Part shown: positions 54,223 to 64,000 of the stretch, piece after piece
How the letters are laid out: each line of letters begins with the position of its first letter
Numbering within the stretch: the stretch's first letter is position 1
Assembly: GCF_004102745.1 (NCBI RefSeq)
Contig: NZ_RLII01000006.1
Location: 114,200 to 178,199, forward strand
DNA from: Acetivibrio mesophilus
Lineage (GTDB): Bacteria > Bacillota > Clostridia > Acetivibrionales > Acetivibrionaceae
Length of the DNA stretch: 64,000 nt
Direction: 5' to 3'
Made by a program: the position numbers and the translations under genes
Notes under the pieces: model-generated
What the model was told of the DNA's origin: nothing
Seen by the model: only the letters and a program-made list of their open reading frames with translations
Database searches by the model: none

Positions 54223-56102
54223 AAAAAGTGTTTGACATTCAAGAGGAATTGAAGAAGCTGCCGAGTAAACCGGGCGTTTATATTATGAAAGATATAAATG
54301 GAGAGATAATTTATATCGGAAAAGCCGTTGTGTTAAAAAACAGGGTGAGACAGTATTTTCAATCCTTGTCAAATCAGACTCCGAAAGTTCGGGCCATGGT
54401 TTCTCATATTAAGGAATTTGAATATATTGTTACTGATACGGAGCTAGAGGCTTTAATACTTGAATGTAACCTTATCAAAAAGCATCGGCCCAAGTTCAAC
54501 ATATTATTGAAGGATGACAAGAGCTATCCGTATATAAAGGTTACAATGAACGAGGATTTTCCCCGTATTTTGATGACACGCAGGATTGAAAAGGACGGAG
54601 CTAAATATTTCGGACCGTATACCAGCGTGTTTGCCGTTCGGGAGACGATTGATCTTGTAAAGAAGCTGTTTCCGATAAAAACCTGCAACAAGGTGCTTCC
54701 TAGGGATATCGGAAAAGGGCGGCCATGTCTTAATTATTATATATATCAGTGTCTTGGACCCTGCCAGGGCAATGTGAGCAGGGATGAGTACAGAGCTCTG
54801 ATGCGGGATATTTGCAGCTTCTTAGGAGGAAGGCAGGAGAATATACTTAAGAGACTTGAGAAGGATATGAAGGAAGCATCGGATAATCTGGAATTTGAAA
54901 AGGCCGCAAAAATAAGGGATAAAATCAATAGTTTACGGCATATTGCAGAGAAGCAAAAGATTATATCTACAGCAATGGAAGATCAGGATGTCATAGCTTT
55001 TGCAAAGAGTGAAACAGACTCGTGCGTACAGGTATTCTTCATCAGAGGTGGAAAGCTGATTGGCAGAGAGCACTTTATTTTAGAAGGAACTGCTGATGTC
55101 AGTGATAGCGAGTTGATGACAGCATTTGTCAAGCAGTTTTACAGCAGTGCTGCCTATGTTCCCAATCAGTTAATTCTCCAGGAGGATATTGATGAAATAG
55201 GTATTATTGAAAGATGGCTAAGCAGCAAAAGATCCACAAAGACTCACATAAGGGTACCGAGAAAGGGAGAAAAGCTCAAGCTTGTGGAGATGGTATCTAA
55301 GAATGCTATGATTGAGCTCAGCCAATTCAAGGAAAGAATAAAAAAAGAGACTGCACTGGCTATAGAGGGCATGGAAAAGCTTAAAGTGCTTTTGAACCTA
55401 GAACGGCTGCCGGAAAGAATAGAGGCCTATGACATATCAAATACAGGAAGCACTGAAATTGTTGCTTCAATGGTGGTTTTTGAAAAGGGTTCCCCTAAAA
55501 AGAGTGATTACAGAAGGTTTAAGATAAAGTCAACCAATATTCAGAATGACTATCAGAGCATGCAGGAGGTTATTTACAGAAGATTTAAGCGAGCCCAAAA
55601 AGAGATGCTTGACAAGAGTGCCGATGACGAAAAAGATATTGGTGACGGGAAAAACACAGGATTTGGGGTGCTTCCGGATATTTTGCTAGTGGATGGAGGC
55701 ATAGGCCATGTGAATGCGGTCCGCAGCACATTGGAGGAATTTGATTTTAACATTCCCGTATATGGAATGGTAAAGGATGATCACCATAGAACAAGAGGGC
55801 TGGTGTCGGGAAAACACGAGTTTGACCTTTCAAAGGACATCATTCTGTTGAGGTTTGTGACAGCTATTCAGGATGAAGCCCATAGATTCGCTTTAGATTA
55901 CAACAAAACCCTTAGAACCAAAAGATATAGCGGTTCTGTGTTGGACAATATAGAAGGAGTTGGGCCAAAACGCAAAAAGGCATTAATCAAGCATTTTGGC
56001 TCGGTTAAAGGTATTAAAGCGGCTAATCCGGAAGAAATTGCAAAAGTTAAAGGAATCAGCAACGAACTGGCCCAAAAAATTTATGATTATTTTAGACAAT
56101 AG
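54201..56102 (+). CDS. uvrC: Excinuclease ABC subunit C
   Basis: 633-residue UvrC, which makes both incisions in nucleotide excision repair. The GIY-YIG domain is KPGVYIMKDINGEIIYIGKA, the UvrB-binding motif lies near residues 200-240, the RNase H-like domain has YDISNTGSTEIVASMV and LPDILLVDGGIGHVNAV, and helix-hairpin-helix motifs end the protein (IEGVGPKRKKALIKHFGS). ATG 54201 overlaps the enzyme I gene by 22 bases; GTG 54219, which overlaps that stop as GTGA, is an alternative start. Confidence 0.96.
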   Translation: MDKKQDVKKVFDIQEELKKLPSKPGVYIMKDINGEIIYIGKAVVLKNRVRQYFQSLSNQTPKVRAMVSHIKEFEYIVTDTELEALILECNLIKKHRPKFNILLKDDKSYPYIKVTMNEDFPRILMTRRIEKDGAKYFGPYTSVFAVRETIDLVKKLFPIKTCNKVLPRDIGKGRPCLNYYIYQCLGPCQGNVSRDEYRALMRDICSFLGGRQENILKRLEKDMKEASDNLEFEKAAKIRDKINSLRHIAEKQKIISTAMEDQDVIAFAKSETDSCVQVFFIRGGKLIGREHFILEGTADVSDSELMTAFVKQFYSSAAYVPNQLILQEDIDEIGIIERWLSSKRSTKTHIRVPRKGEKLKLVEMVSKNAMIELSQFKERIKKETALAIEGMEKLKVLLNLERLPERIEAYDISNTGSTEIVASMVVFEKGSPKKSDYRRFKIKSTNIQNDYQSMQEVIYRRFKRAQKEMLDKSADDEKDIGDGKNTGFGVLPDILLVDGGIGHVNAVRSTLEEFDFNIPVYGMVKDDHHRTRGLVSGKHEFDLSKDIILLRFVTAIQDEAHRFALDYNKTLRTKRYSGSVLDNIEGVGPKRKKALIKHFGSVKGIKAANPEEIAKVKGISNELAQKIYDYFRQ

Positions 56103-56114
56103 GAGCAAAAGTAA

Positions 56115-56822
56115 ATGGCGGTATTTGCAATTTCCGACCTGCATCTGGCCTATGGCATTGATAAGCCCATGGATATTTTTGGAGATAGATGGTCTAATTA
56201 CATGCAGAGAATAAAGGATAACTGGGAAAGAACTGTTGGAGTAGATGACTATGTAATTGTACCCGGAGACATTTCCTGGGCCACATATCTGGAGCAGGCC
56301 GTGGAGGATTTTAAGTTTATTGAGGCACTTCCTGGAAGGAAAATAATTTCAAAGGGCAATCACGATTACTGGTGGACAACTATGAGCAAGCTGCAGAAAT
56401 TCCTTCTGGAGCATGATTTTAAAACTATAAGCTTTATGCATAACAACAGCCTTAGAGTGGATGAATTTGTGATATGTGGTACAAGAGGCTGGAAGTGTCC
56501 CGGAGATGATGAATTTGGGGCAGAGGACAGGAAAATATATGACCGCGAGCTAAATCGTCTGGACCTTTCGTTAAAAAGTGCATTGGATTTATCGGAAGGT
56601 GGAAGTATCATTGTAGCAATGCATTATCCACCCTTTAATCCGACAGGAGACCCCTCGGATTTTGTGGAAATAATGAGGAAATATAATGTAAAAATGTGTA
56701 TTTACGGTCATTTGCATGGCAACAGTTTCAAAGGCGCTGTCACAGGGCTGGTGGAAGACATTGAATTTAAGCTGGTTTCAGCGGATTATTTAAATTTTGA
56801 GCCGCTTCGGCTAAGTTTGTAA
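56115..56822 (+). CDS. Metallophosphoesterase
   Basis: 235-residue calcineurin-like phosphoesterase. The metal-ligand blocks are SDLHLAY, VPGDISWA, KGNHDYWW, AMHYPPF and YGHLHGN, all intact. The protein is single-domain and cytoplasmic. The substrate cannot be deduced. It follows uvrC by 12 bases and is probably co-transcribed. Confidence 0.9.
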   Translation: MAVFAISDLHLAYGIDKPMDIFGDRWSNYMQRIKDNWERTVGVDDYVIVPGDISWATYLEQAVEDFKFIEALPGRKIISKGNHDYWWTTMSKLQKFLLEHDFKTISFMHNNSLRVDEFVICGTRGWKCPGDDEFGAEDRKIYDRELNRLDLSLKSALDLSEGGSIIVAMHYPPFNPTGDPSDFVEIMRKYNVKMCIYGHLHGNSFKGAVTGLVEDIEFKLVSADYLNFEPLRLSL

Positions 56823-56840
56823 AATTTTTAAGCCTATGTA

Positions 56841-56870
56841 TTGGATTTTCAAAACATATTATGTTATAAT
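56841..56870 (+). promoter_or_regulatory. Promoter of tig
   Basis: TTGGAT (56841-56846), 18 bases, TATAAT (56865-56870). The leader is about 140 bases. Confidence 0.5.
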
Positions 56871-57015
56871 GTAATGGCTATTTTAATAAGTACTAGACCG
56901 ATTGAAAGAAGCGCTTTTTGAGTATGATAAATTATTAAATAGAGATTTACGGTTAAGCAAAAAATAAATATAAAATACAGTATGAAAACCTAAAAAACGG
57001 GAGGATAAGTTTTAA

Positions 57016-58302
57016 ATGGATGTTAAGGTAGAAAAGAAAGATAAAAACATTGTTGAGTTGGAGATTGAAGTAGAAGCGGCGAAATTCGAAGAGGCTGTAC
57101 AGAAATCTTATGAGAAGAATTCTAAAAAGTTCAATGTTCCGGGATTCAGAAAGGGAAAAGCTCCTAGAAATATCATCGAAAGATATTATGGAAAAGAAGT
57201 TTTTTATGAAGATGCTATAAATATTGTATGTGCTGATGCATATGATAAAGCAATCGAAGAGAATGATATTTATCCTGTAGATAGACCGAGCATAGATATC
57301 AAGAAGTTCGGTGAAGGAGAAAACCTGGTATTTACTGCCAGTGTGACTGTTAAGCCCGAAGTGGAATTGGGAGAATACAAGGGCGTTGAGGTTGAAAAGG
57401 TAGAGGTTAATATCACCGATGAGGATGTAGATAAAGAACTTAAGGCTGTTGCAGAAAAGAACGCAAGAATCATTTCGGTGGAGGACAGGGGTATAGAAAA
57501 AGGCGATATAGCCGATATAGACTTTGAAGGTTTTATAGACGGTGAACCTTTTGAAGGAGGAAAAGCCAGCGGCTATACTTTGGAAATCGGTTCGGGAACA
57601 TTTATTGAGGGATTTGAGGATCAGCTTATCGGCGGAAAGCCCGGAGACGATATAGATGTAAATGTTACTTTCCCTGAAGATTATGGCAAGGAAGAACTCG
57701 CGGGCAAACCGGCATTGTTCAAAGTAATTGTTAATGATGTAAAGGTTAAGGAACTGCCTGTTATTGACGATGAATTTGCAAAGGATGTAAGTGAATTTGA
57801 TACCTTGGAAGAGTACAAGGAAGATATAAGGAAAAAACTCACAGGAGATGCTGAGCATAAGGCTAAGCACGAGTTGGAGGATAAAGTAGTAGCAAAAGTA
57901 GTTGAGAATGCCCAGGTGGATATTCCTGAGGTAATGATTGAGAAACAAATAGACGGTATTGTTCGTGACTACAATATGAGACTTAACTATCAAGGTCTGG
58001 ATCTTGACAAATATCTCATGATTATGGGTACCGATTATAATACCTTCAGAAGCCAGCTTAGAGACAGGGCACATGATGATATTAAAAGACAGCTCGTATT
58101 GGAAAAGATAGGCAAGACAGAGGATATCCAAGTGTCCGATGAAGAGTTTAATGAAGAGACTGAAAAAATTGCTAAAAGTTATAATATGGAACAAGAAGAT
58201 TTTAAGAAACATTTAAGAGATGACGATATAGAATATATCAAGGCAACAATATTATTGAGAAAATCGGTTGAATTTTTGGTTCAAAATGCAAAAATATCAT
58301 AA
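57016..58302 (+). CDS. tig: Trigger factor
   Basis: 428-residue ribosome-associated chaperone and prolyl isomerase. The ribosome-binding signature is GFRKGKAPRNIIERYYG, the FKBP domain includes GDIADIDFEGFIDGEPFEGG and FEDQLIGGKPGDDIDVNVTFPEDY, and the C-terminal helical chaperone domain is complete. Strong GGGAGG precedes ATG 57016. It heads the tig-clpP-clpX-lonB group. Confidence 0.97.
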   Translation: MDVKVEKKDKNIVELEIEVEAAKFEEAVQKSYEKNSKKFNVPGFRKGKAPRNIIERYYGKEVFYEDAINIVCADAYDKAIEENDIYPVDRPSIDIKKFGEGENLVFTASVTVKPEVELGEYKGVEVEKVEVNITDEDVDKELKAVAEKNARIISVEDRGIEKGDIADIDFEGFIDGEPFEGGKASGYTLEIGSGTFIEGFEDQLIGGKPGDDIDVNVTFPEDYGKEELAGKPALFKVIVNDVKVKELPVIDDEFAKDVSEFDTLEEYKEDIRKKLTGDAEHKAKHELEDKVVAKVVENAQVDIPEVMIEKQIDGIVRDYNMRLNYQGLDLDKYLMIMGTDYNTFRSQLRDRAHDDIKRQLVLEKIGKTEDIQVSDEEFNEETEKIAKSYNMEQEDFKKHLRDDDIEYIKATILLRKSVEFLVQNAKIS

Positions 58303-58372
58303 ACAGAGTTTAATTTATTGATAATATGGGAAAACATATATAAGACTTCAAATTAGACAGGGAGGCGATATT

Positions 58373-58957
58373 GTGAGTTTAGTACCGGTAGTAGTAGAAC
58401 AGACAAACCGTGGTGAACGTTCATATGATATTTATTCAAGGCTTTTAAAAGACAGGATAATAGTCTTAAGCGATGAAGTAAACGATGTAACTGCAAGCCT
58501 TGTTGTTGCCCAAATGCTGTTTTTGGAAGCAGAAGATCCCGATAAGGATATACAGTTATATATAAATAGCCCTGGTGGTTCTGTAACATCAGGATTTGCC
58601 ATATTTGACACCATGCAGTATGTAAAGCCGGATGTTTCTACCATCTGTATAGGTATGGCGGCAAGTATGGGTGCGTTTCTTCTTGCGGCTGGTGCCAAAG
58701 GAAAAAGATTCGCTTTGCCAAACAGTGAAATCATGATACACCAACCTTTAGGCGGCGCTAGAGGTCAGGCGACTGATATAAAGATTCACGCAGAGCAAAT
58801 ACTCAAGATGAAAGACAAATTGAATAGAATTTTAAGTGAAAGAACAGGTCAGCCGTTGGAAAAGGTTGAAAGGGATACAGAAAGGGATTTCTTTATGTCT
58901 GCAGAAGAAGCCAAAGCCTACGGAATTGTTGATGAAGTTATGGAAAGAAGAAAATAA
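58373..58957 (+). CDS. clpP: ATP-dependent Clp protease proteolytic subunit
   Basis: 194-residue serine protease. The catalytic triad is Ser in [11 protein letters not shown], His in MIHQPLGG and the Asp of the [10 protein letters not shown] region. [27 protein letters not shown] is the family N-terminus (positions ~4-30). GTG 58373 follows GGGAGGCG. clpX follows at 13 bases, so ClpXP is made as a unit. Confidence 0.97.
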   Translation: MSLVPVVVEQTNRGERSYDIYSRLLKDRIIVLSDEVNDVTASLVVAQMLFLEAEDPDKDIQLYINSPGGSVTSGFAIFDTMQYVKPDVSTICIGMAASMGAFLLAAGAKGKRFALPNSEIMIHQPLGGARGQATDIKIHAEQILKMKDKLNRILSERTGQPLEKVERDTERDFFMSAEEAKAYGIVDEVMERRK

Positions 58958-58970
58958 ATGAGGTGGTAGG

Positions 58971-60266
58971 ATGTCCAGGTATGATGAAAAGAAGCAGTTG
59001 AAATGCTCCTTCTGTGGCAAGACCCAAGAGCAGGTAAAAAGACTGGTAGCTGGACCTGGAGTATATATATGCGATGAGTGCATTGAACTTTGCTCGGAAA
59101 TAATTGAGGAAGAGTTTGAAGAAGCAAAAGCCGATGCAGAACTCAACGATATACCAAAGCCCAGTGAGATAAGGGAAATACTGGATCAATATGTGGTAGG
59201 CCAAGAATCTGCTAAAAAGTCACTGGCTGTAGCAGTTTATAATCATTATAAAAGGATTAATTCGGATGTTAAGGGGTCGGATGTTGAGCTGCAAAAAAGC
59301 AATATCGTTATGCTTGGACCGACAGGTTCGGGAAAGACGCTTCTGGCACAGACCCTGGCAAAAATATTGAACGTTCCCTTTGCGATAGCAGACGCTACTT
59401 CTCTTACCGAGGCAGGATATGTAGGGGAAGACGTTGAAAACATCCTTTTAAAGCTTATTCAGGCAGCGGACTATGATATTGAGAAGGCAGAAAAAGGCAT
59501 AATATATATTGATGAAATCGACAAGATTGCCAGGAAATCAGAGAATCCTTCCATTACAAGGGATGTTAGCGGAGAAGGTGTACAGCAGGCACTTTTAAAG
59601 ATTCTTGAAGGAACAGTTGCTTCGGTGCCTCCTCAGGGTGGTAGAAAGCATCCTCATCAGGAGTTTATACAGATTGATACCACTAATATTCTCTTTATAT
59701 GCGGCGGTGCCTTTGATGGAATAGACAAAATTATTGAAAACAGGATAGGCAAGAAGACAATGGGCTTTGGCGCCAAAATAGAGAGCCCCAAAAAAGCTAA
59801 TCTGGGAGAAACACTAAGAAACATCCTTCCACAGGATTTGTTGAAATTCGGACTTATTCCTGAGTTTGTAGGAAGGTTGCCGGTTATAGTAACTCTGCAT
59901 TCTCTTGACAGAGAAGCTCTCGTGAAGATATTGAACGAGCCAAAGAATGCTCTTGTAAAGCAATATCAGAAGCTTTTTGAGATGGATGACGTAATTTTGG
60001 AGTTTGAAAAAGAAGCTATTGAGGCAATAGCTGATAAAGCAATTGAGAGAAATACCGGTGCCAGAGGATTGAGGGCAATAATCGAAGAAACTATGCTGGA
60101 TGTCATGTATGATATACCGTCACAGGAGAATGTAGAAAAATGTATAGTTACCCGGGATACTGTTGAAAAAATGATAACACCAACTATAATAATAAATGAG
60201 AACAAGAAATCGATAAAAAAGCCAGCGAATAAAAAATCCCGTGTAAAGAAAGAGTCGGCATCCTAG
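58971..60266 (+). CDS. clpX: Clp protease ATP-binding subunit ClpX
   Basis: 431-residue unfoldase. The N-terminal zinc-binding domain has CSFCGK and YICDEC, Walker A is GPTGSGKT, Walker B is [11 protein letters not shown], and the ClpP-contact loop (IGF motif region) is [10 protein letters not shown]. The C-terminus is Lys-rich ([13 protein letters not shown]). AGGTGG precedes ATG 58971. Confidence 0.97.
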   Translation: MSRYDEKKQLKCSFCGKTQEQVKRLVAGPGVYICDECIELCSEIIEEEFEEAKADAELNDIPKPSEIREILDQYVVGQESAKKSLAVAVYNHYKRINSDVKGSDVELQKSNIVMLGPTGSGKTLLAQTLAKILNVPFAIADATSLTEAGYVGEDVENILLKLIQAADYDIEKAEKGIIYIDEIDKIARKSENPSITRDVSGEGVQQALLKILEGTVASVPPQGGRKHPHQEFIQIDTTNILFICGGAFDGIDKIIENRIGKKTMGFGAKIESPKKANLGETLRNILPQDLLKFGLIPEFVGRLPVIVTLHSLDREALVKILNEPKNALVKQYQKLFEMDDVILEFEKEAIEAIADKAIERNTGARGLRAIIEETMLDVMYDIPSQENVEKCIVTRDTVEKMITPTIIINENKKSIKKPANKKSRVKKESAS

Positions 60267-60297
60267 AAACTTGCAAAAAAATAAATACTGACAAAGC

Positions 60298-60347
60298 AAA
60301 AAGAGCTAAAAGGGAGAAAAATCTCCTTTAAGGCTCTTTTTTTGTTT
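60298..60347 (+). terminator. Intrinsic terminator after clpX
   Basis: AAAAAGAGC...AAAGGGAG pairs with CTCC.TTT...GCTCTTTTT around AAAAAT, followed by more T. Confidence 0.8.
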
Positions 60348-60492
60348 CATAGAAATTTGCATATGGATAAAAATGACTTTACACAGATATCAGGATAAAA
60401 TATCTAACAACGTAAATAATATAAATACAGCACAGATAGTTGTCTGGTTTGCCTATATTTACAAATTAATAATGATTCAGGGAGGACAAAAA

Positions 60493-62169
60493 ATGCTTAC
60501 AACTACTCTATTCATCATACAGTTTTTTTTCTCGATTATAATAGGATTATATTTTTTGAATCTGTTTAAGACACAGCAGAGCAACAAAAGTGCCATTGAT
60601 AAAGAGTCAAAAAAGGAGCTGGAGAAACTAAGAAAACTAAAAGAGATCAGGCTTTCTGAACCTTTATCAGAGAAGACAAGGCCTTCTTCGTTAAAGGAAA
60701 TTGTAGGGCAAAGTCAGGGAATTAAGGCACTAAGGGCAGCTCTCTGCGGGCCCAATCCTCAGCATGTAATAATTTATGGCCCGCCGGGTGTGGGCAAGAC
60801 AGCGGCAGCAAGGGTAATACTTGAAGAAGCAAAGAAAAGTGAAATATCTCCCTTTAGAAAGGAAGCAAAGTTCGTAGAAGTAGACGCGACAACAATACGG
60901 TTTGATGAAAGGGGTATAGCCGACCCATTGATTGGCTCGGTTCATGACCCGATATATCAGGGAGCTGGGGCCTATGGAGTTGCGGGAGTTCCTCAGCCTA
61001 AGCCCGGTGCGGTAACTAAAGCCCATGGGGGAATACTCTTTTTGGACGAGATAGGTGAGCTCCATCCAATACAGATGAATAAGCTCCTAAAGGTCCTGGA
61101 GGACCGAACAGTGTTCTTGGAAAGTGCATATTACAGCTCCGAGGACAAAAACATTCCGTCTCATATACATGAAATATTTCAAAAGGGTCTGCCTGCGGAT
61201 TTCAGACTTGTAGGGGCAACCACCAGAACTTCGGAGGAAATTCCTGCAGCAATTAGATCCCGATGCGTGGAGATATACTTTAGGCCTTTAACTCCTTCGG
61301 AGATAGGGGAGATTGCCAAAAATGCGGCGCAAAAGGGCGGGTTTGCTATTGAGGAAGGATGCGCCGAGCTGGTGGCCAAATACGCTCAGAATGGGCGTGA
61401 CGCTGTAAATATAGTGCAGATTGCAGGAGGGGTTGCGCTTGTGGATGGCAGGCGCCTTATAGAAAGAAAAGACATTGAATGGGTAGTAGAGTTTGGACAT
61501 TATAGTCCACGAATCGAGAAAAAGGTGACAAAAGGCGAGCAGGTTGGCTGTATAAGCGGTCTTGCAGTATTCGGCAACTCCACCGGCACAATAATTGAGA
61601 TAGAGGTCAGTGCCATGAGGACTAACAGTGGTAAGGGTAACATCAAGATATCCGGAATAGTCGAAGAAGAGGAATTGGATGGGCGAGGGCATAAACTTAG
61701 AAGAACAAGCTCCGCAAGGTCTTCGGTTGACAATGTCATGACAGTTTTGAAGAGGGTTCTTGACGTTAATTTCGAGGATTATGACATTCATTTGAATTTC
61801 CCCGGAGGCATACCCATAGATGGGCCATCGGCAGGTATTGCCATAGCTACGGCAGTCTATTCTGCCATCAACAACCTGCCTATAAGCAGTGAGATCGCAA
61901 TGACCGGTGAGATTTCGATCCGGGGAAAAGTAAAGCCTGTTGGTGGTGTTGTAGCAAAGATTGAAGCAGCAAAAAATGCAGGAATAAAGAAGGTACTTAT
62001 TGCGAAGGAAAACTGGCAGGAGATATTTGAGGATATGGATATTGAAGTGATACCGGTAGAAGATATATTTGAAGTTATAGGAGTGGTATTTGGCATCGGT
62101 CAGGAAACTACGGATAATATTCAGATTGAGAGCAAAGCTGTCAATATATTGAGCGCGTCAGGAGCCTAA
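60493..62169 (+). CDS. lonB: ATP-dependent protease LonB
   Basis: 558-residue membrane-linked Lon-type protease. One N-terminal membrane segment (residues ~4-24) is followed by an AAA domain (Walker A YGPPGVGKTAAA, Walker B GGILFLDEIGE) and a Lon protease domain with the catalytic Ser in DGPSAGIAIA and Lys in GGVVAKIEAAKNAGIKKV. GGGAGG fixes ATG 60493; 40 codons of open frame upstream lack a site. Bacillus LonB is a sporulation-related protease. lonA does not follow here. Confidence 0.93.
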   Translation: MLTTTLFIIQFFFSIIIGLYFLNLFKTQQSNKSAIDKESKKELEKLRKLKEIRLSEPLSEKTRPSSLKEIVGQSQGIKALRAALCGPNPQHVIIYGPPGVGKTAAARVILEEAKKSEISPFRKEAKFVEVDATTIRFDERGIADPLIGSVHDPIYQGAGAYGVAGVPQPKPGAVTKAHGGILFLDEIGELHPIQMNKLLKVLEDRTVFLESAYYSSEDKNIPSHIHEIFQKGLPADFRLVGATTRTSEEIPAAIRSRCVEIYFRPLTPSEIGEIAKNAAQKGGFAIEEGCAELVAKYAQNGRDAVNIVQIAGGVALVDGRRLIERKDIEWVVEFGHYSPRIEKKVTKGEQVGCISGLAVFGNSTGTIIEIEVSAMRTNSGKGNIKISGIVEEEELDGRGHKLRRTSSARSSVDNVMTVLKRVLDVNFEDYDIHLNFPGGIPIDGPSAGIAIATAVYSAINNLPISSEIAMTGEISIRGKVKPVGGVVAKIEAAKNAGIKKVLIAKENWQEIFEDMDIEVIPVEDIFEVIGVVFGIGQETTDNIQIESKAVNILSASGA

Positions 62170-62341
62170 AAAAGGAGGGCATTTACAAAATTAAATTTTA
62201 ATAATAATATATTATTATATGTTGCGAAAAGGATTTTTTATGAGAATGCAGTTAAAGCATCTGTTTTTGCAGGCTAGAAGCTGAATTTTCCGCAATATAT
62301 CAAGTATTGTTATTGTTAAAATTTATAAAGCGGGTGTTTAA

Positions 62342-63361
62342 ATGAAGGACATTTTTATATTGGGAATAGAGACAAGCTGTGATGAGACTTCTGCATCGGT
62401 TGTGAAAAATGGACGCCAGGTGCTTTCGAATGTTATATCATCTCAGATTAGTCTTCACCAAAAATATGGAGGTGTAGTGCCTGAAATTGCCTCAAGAAAG
62501 CATGTTGAGCTCATAATGCCGGTTATACACCAAAGTCTCGAGGAAGCCGGAATCAAAATGGAGCAGCTGGATGCCATAGGGGTAACATATGGACCTGGCT
62601 TGGTGGGAGCGCTTCTGGTAGGGCTTTCGGCAGCAAAAGCTCTGGCATTTGCCTTGGGAAAGCCACTTATCGGAGTACATCATATTGAGGGACATATAGC
62701 TGCCAACTATATAGAGCACAGCATGCTGGAGCCACCCTTTGTATGCTTGGTTGCCTCTGGGGGCCACAGTCATATTGTATATGTAGAGGATTATGACAGT
62801 TTTGAGATAATGGGCAAAACCAGAGATGATGCTGCTGGAGAGGCCTTTGACAAGGTTTCCAGAGCGGTTGGCTTGGGATATCCCGGAGGGCCGATAATTG
62901 ATAAAACTGCAAAGCTGGGAAATAGCAAGGCAATTGAATTTCCAAGGGTGCATTTCGGTGGCGATAGCTTGGATTTTAGCTTTAGTGGGCTGAAAACGTC
63001 GGTACTTAATTATCTTAATACCATGGAGCAAAAGGGCGAAAAGTACAGTGTGGAAGACGTATGTGCCAGTTTTCAGGCGGCAGTTGTGGATGTTCTTACA
63101 GATAATCTTGTTTCGGCGGCAAAAATCAAAGGAGTGGGAAAAGTCGCATTAGCTGGTGGGGTGGCTGCAAATTCCCTTTTGCGCAGCGAACTTATGGAAA
63201 AGTCTAAAAGATCCGGATTGGAGGTATTTTATCCAAAGCCGATACTTTGCACCGATAATGCTGCAATGATAGCATGTGCCGCTTATTATGAATTTCTAAA
63301 GGGACATACATCCGATGTATATTTAAATGCAGTACCCGGATTAAAGCTTGGTGAAAGGTAA
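62342..63361 (+). CDS. tsaD: tRNA N6-adenosine threonylcarbamoyltransferase
   Basis: 339-residue TsaD (Kae1/YgjD), which transfers threonylcarbamoyl to A37 of ANN-decoding tRNAs with TsaB and TsaE. The ASKHA metal motif is [11 protein letters not shown], and [40 protein letters not shown] and [13 protein letters not shown] are all intact. ATG 62342 is preceded by a weak GGGTG site. tsaB and tsaE are not in this window. Confidence 0.96.
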   Translation: MKDIFILGIETSCDETSASVVKNGRQVLSNVISSQISLHQKYGGVVPEIASRKHVELIMPVIHQSLEEAGIKMEQLDAIGVTYGPGLVGALLVGLSAAKALAFALGKPLIGVHHIEGHIAANYIEHSMLEPPFVCLVASGGHSHIVYVEDYDSFEIMGKTRDDAAGEAFDKVSRAVGLGYPGGPIIDKTAKLGNSKAIEFPRVHFGGDSLDFSFSGLKTSVLNYLNTMEQKGEKYSVEDVCASFQAAVVDVLTDNLVSAAKIKGVGKVALAGGVAANSLLRSELMEKSKRSGLEVFYPKPILCTDNAAMIACAAYYEFLKGHTSDVYLNAVPGLKLGER

Positions 63362-63364
63362 AAA

Positions 63365-63411
63365 GCTGTGGATAACTTTTTAGTTGATCCACAGCAAGTT
63401 TATTTTTTTTA
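63365..63411 (+). terminator. Intrinsic terminator of tsaD
   Basis: GCTGTGGAT (63365-63373) and ATCCACAGC (63387-63395) pair, followed by AAGTTTATTTTTTTT. The left arm contains a DnaA-box sequence. Confidence 0.85.
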
Positions 63412-63976
63412 TAACAGCAAATTTTGGTATGAAATGTCATAAGTACAGGAAGATGGATTGGAATAGATATAGTAATATAGGACTATATTTTTTTTGTCTT
63501 AATTTTTGCTGTCTGTCGGAATTTAATCCATTAAGTGTAAGTGGGTTGTGTCAGGAGTCAGCAAATTCAAGGCTTTCAGACAAATGTTTTCTTTAAAAGG
63601 TAATTGCAAAACAGAGTGTTTACATAAATTATTTGAAAAATAATATCAAAATTTAGGTCAAAAGACCCATAAAAAAATATGATTATCTTGACGAACGCTG
63701 TTGAAATATGTCGTGTGAATATTGTGGAAATATTACTTAAACCCAGTTGTCCCATACGGTCAAAGATGTGGATAAACCTGTGGATATTGTGGATTAATTC
63801 TGATACATTGTGTACAAAGATTAAAAAAAGATTGTAAATACAAAATAAAAACATTGGAAAATCAAAAAGATATGGTTCATTGTAAAATTAAATGCAACAG
63901 GGCAAAAAAAGTAGAACCACAGCGAGAAACCTAGTATGATATTTGTGTCCACAAAACACATACGGAGGTTATCGCT
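63412..63976. other. Gene-free AT-rich region with DnaA-box-like cluster
   Basis: No open frame with a usable site. TGTGGATAA (63767-63775, a perfect DnaA box in reverse), TGTGGATAT (63779-63787) and TGTGGATTA (63788-63796) lie together; a weaker TTGTGGAAA is at 63722. A small hairpin GGTC-AAAA-GACC lies near 63656. The last ~60 bases are the leader of the next gene. Confidence 0.45.
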
Positions 63977-64000
63977 ATGGCTCTTACTAAAGAGAATACC
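63977..64000 (+). CDS. Start of a gene cut by the window edge, possibly ribosomal protein S15
   Basis: ATG 63977 follows CGGAGG (63963-63968) at good spacing and reads MALTKENT before the edge. MALTKE is a frequent S15 (rpsO) N-terminus, so S15 is the leading guess, but eight residues cannot settle it. Confidence 0.5.

Noticed and set aside
56953..58212. 419-codon open frame on the minus strand across tig
   Set aside because: Phe/Ile/Tyr-rich antisense of a conserved gene, with no start signals.
62240..62284. 14-codon frame MRMQLKHLFLQARS between lonB and tsaD
   Set aside because: AAAAGGA lies upstream, but there is no other support and chance frames of this size are expected.

Overview
The window looks like a low-GC Gram-positive anaerobe of the class Clostridia. 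Gene order (csaB-tagA, split transketolase, ilvD-ilvB, rpmG-secE-nusG-rplKAJL-rpoBC-L7Ae-rpsLG-fusA-tuf, tig-clpP-clpX-lonB-tsaD) and protein style point to the Clostridium thermocellum / Acetivibrio group. That placement is an inference from recalled synteny and was not searched. Evidence includes strong AGGAGG ribosome binding sites, frequent TTG and GTG starts, a Spo0E-like protein, and pyruvylated-polymer genes of the kind used to anchor S-layer (SLH) proteins. I found no rRNA, tRNA, CRISPR array, insertion sequence or prophage. Almost everything is chromosomal core, with a moderately variable first third.

Layout. 1-4.1 kb: a gene tail, a chemoreceptor (minus strand), a Spo0E-like sporulation phosphatase preceded by an unusual leader, and a MocR-type regulator (minus strand). 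4.3-9.1 kb: an envelope glycan cluster with a polyprenyl-phosphate phosphoribosyltransferase-like UbiA protein, hexapeptide acetyltransferase, GT4 glycosyltransferase, DUF4330 protein and O-antigen ligase/polymerase-like protein. 9.1-14.3 kb: a coiled-coil protein, NAD(P)HX repair enzyme, alanine racemase, MazEF-type toxin-antitoxin and an exported coiled-coil protein. 14.4-17.5 kb (minus strand): TagA and a natural GT4-CsaB fusion. 17.7-28.7 kb: YitT, split transketolase, a GldA/GldF/GldG/DUF4340 transporter module, a YkvI-like transporter, a DUF5711 beta-propeller protein and CvpA. 28.9-32.3 kb: ilvD and ilvB, without ilvN beside them.

32.4-49.1 kb is the transcription/translation block: rpmG, secE, nusG, rplK, rplA, rplJ, rplL, rpoB, rpoC, an L7Ae protein, rpsL, rpsG, fusA and tuf. 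It ends in a strong terminator after tuf. Internal promoters and leaders divide it: an L10 leader before rplJ, a roughly 380-nt leader before rpoB, and a promoter inside an inverted repeat before the L7Ae gene. 49.3-52.0 kb: an ECF sigma/anti-sigma pair, a small membrane protein and a VanW lipoprotein. 52.1-56.8 kb: a Crh-like HPr with Glu at position 15, an enzyme I homologue, UvrC and a metallophosphoesterase. 56.8-63.4 kb: the proteostasis group tig-clpP-clpX-lonB, then tsaD. The last 0.6 kb has DnaA-box-like repeats and the first codons of a probable rpsO.

The points most worth a second look are the Glu15 Crh-like protein coupled to enzyme I, the UbiA/DPPR-synthase-like glycan cluster, the GT4-CsaB fusion, the Gld-like module, and several structured or regulatory non-coding elements: the hairpin at 2491-2578, a nine-codon leader at 2121, the palindromic mazE promoter, a hairpin hiding a Shine-Dalgarno sequence at 25528-25581, and the rpoB leader.
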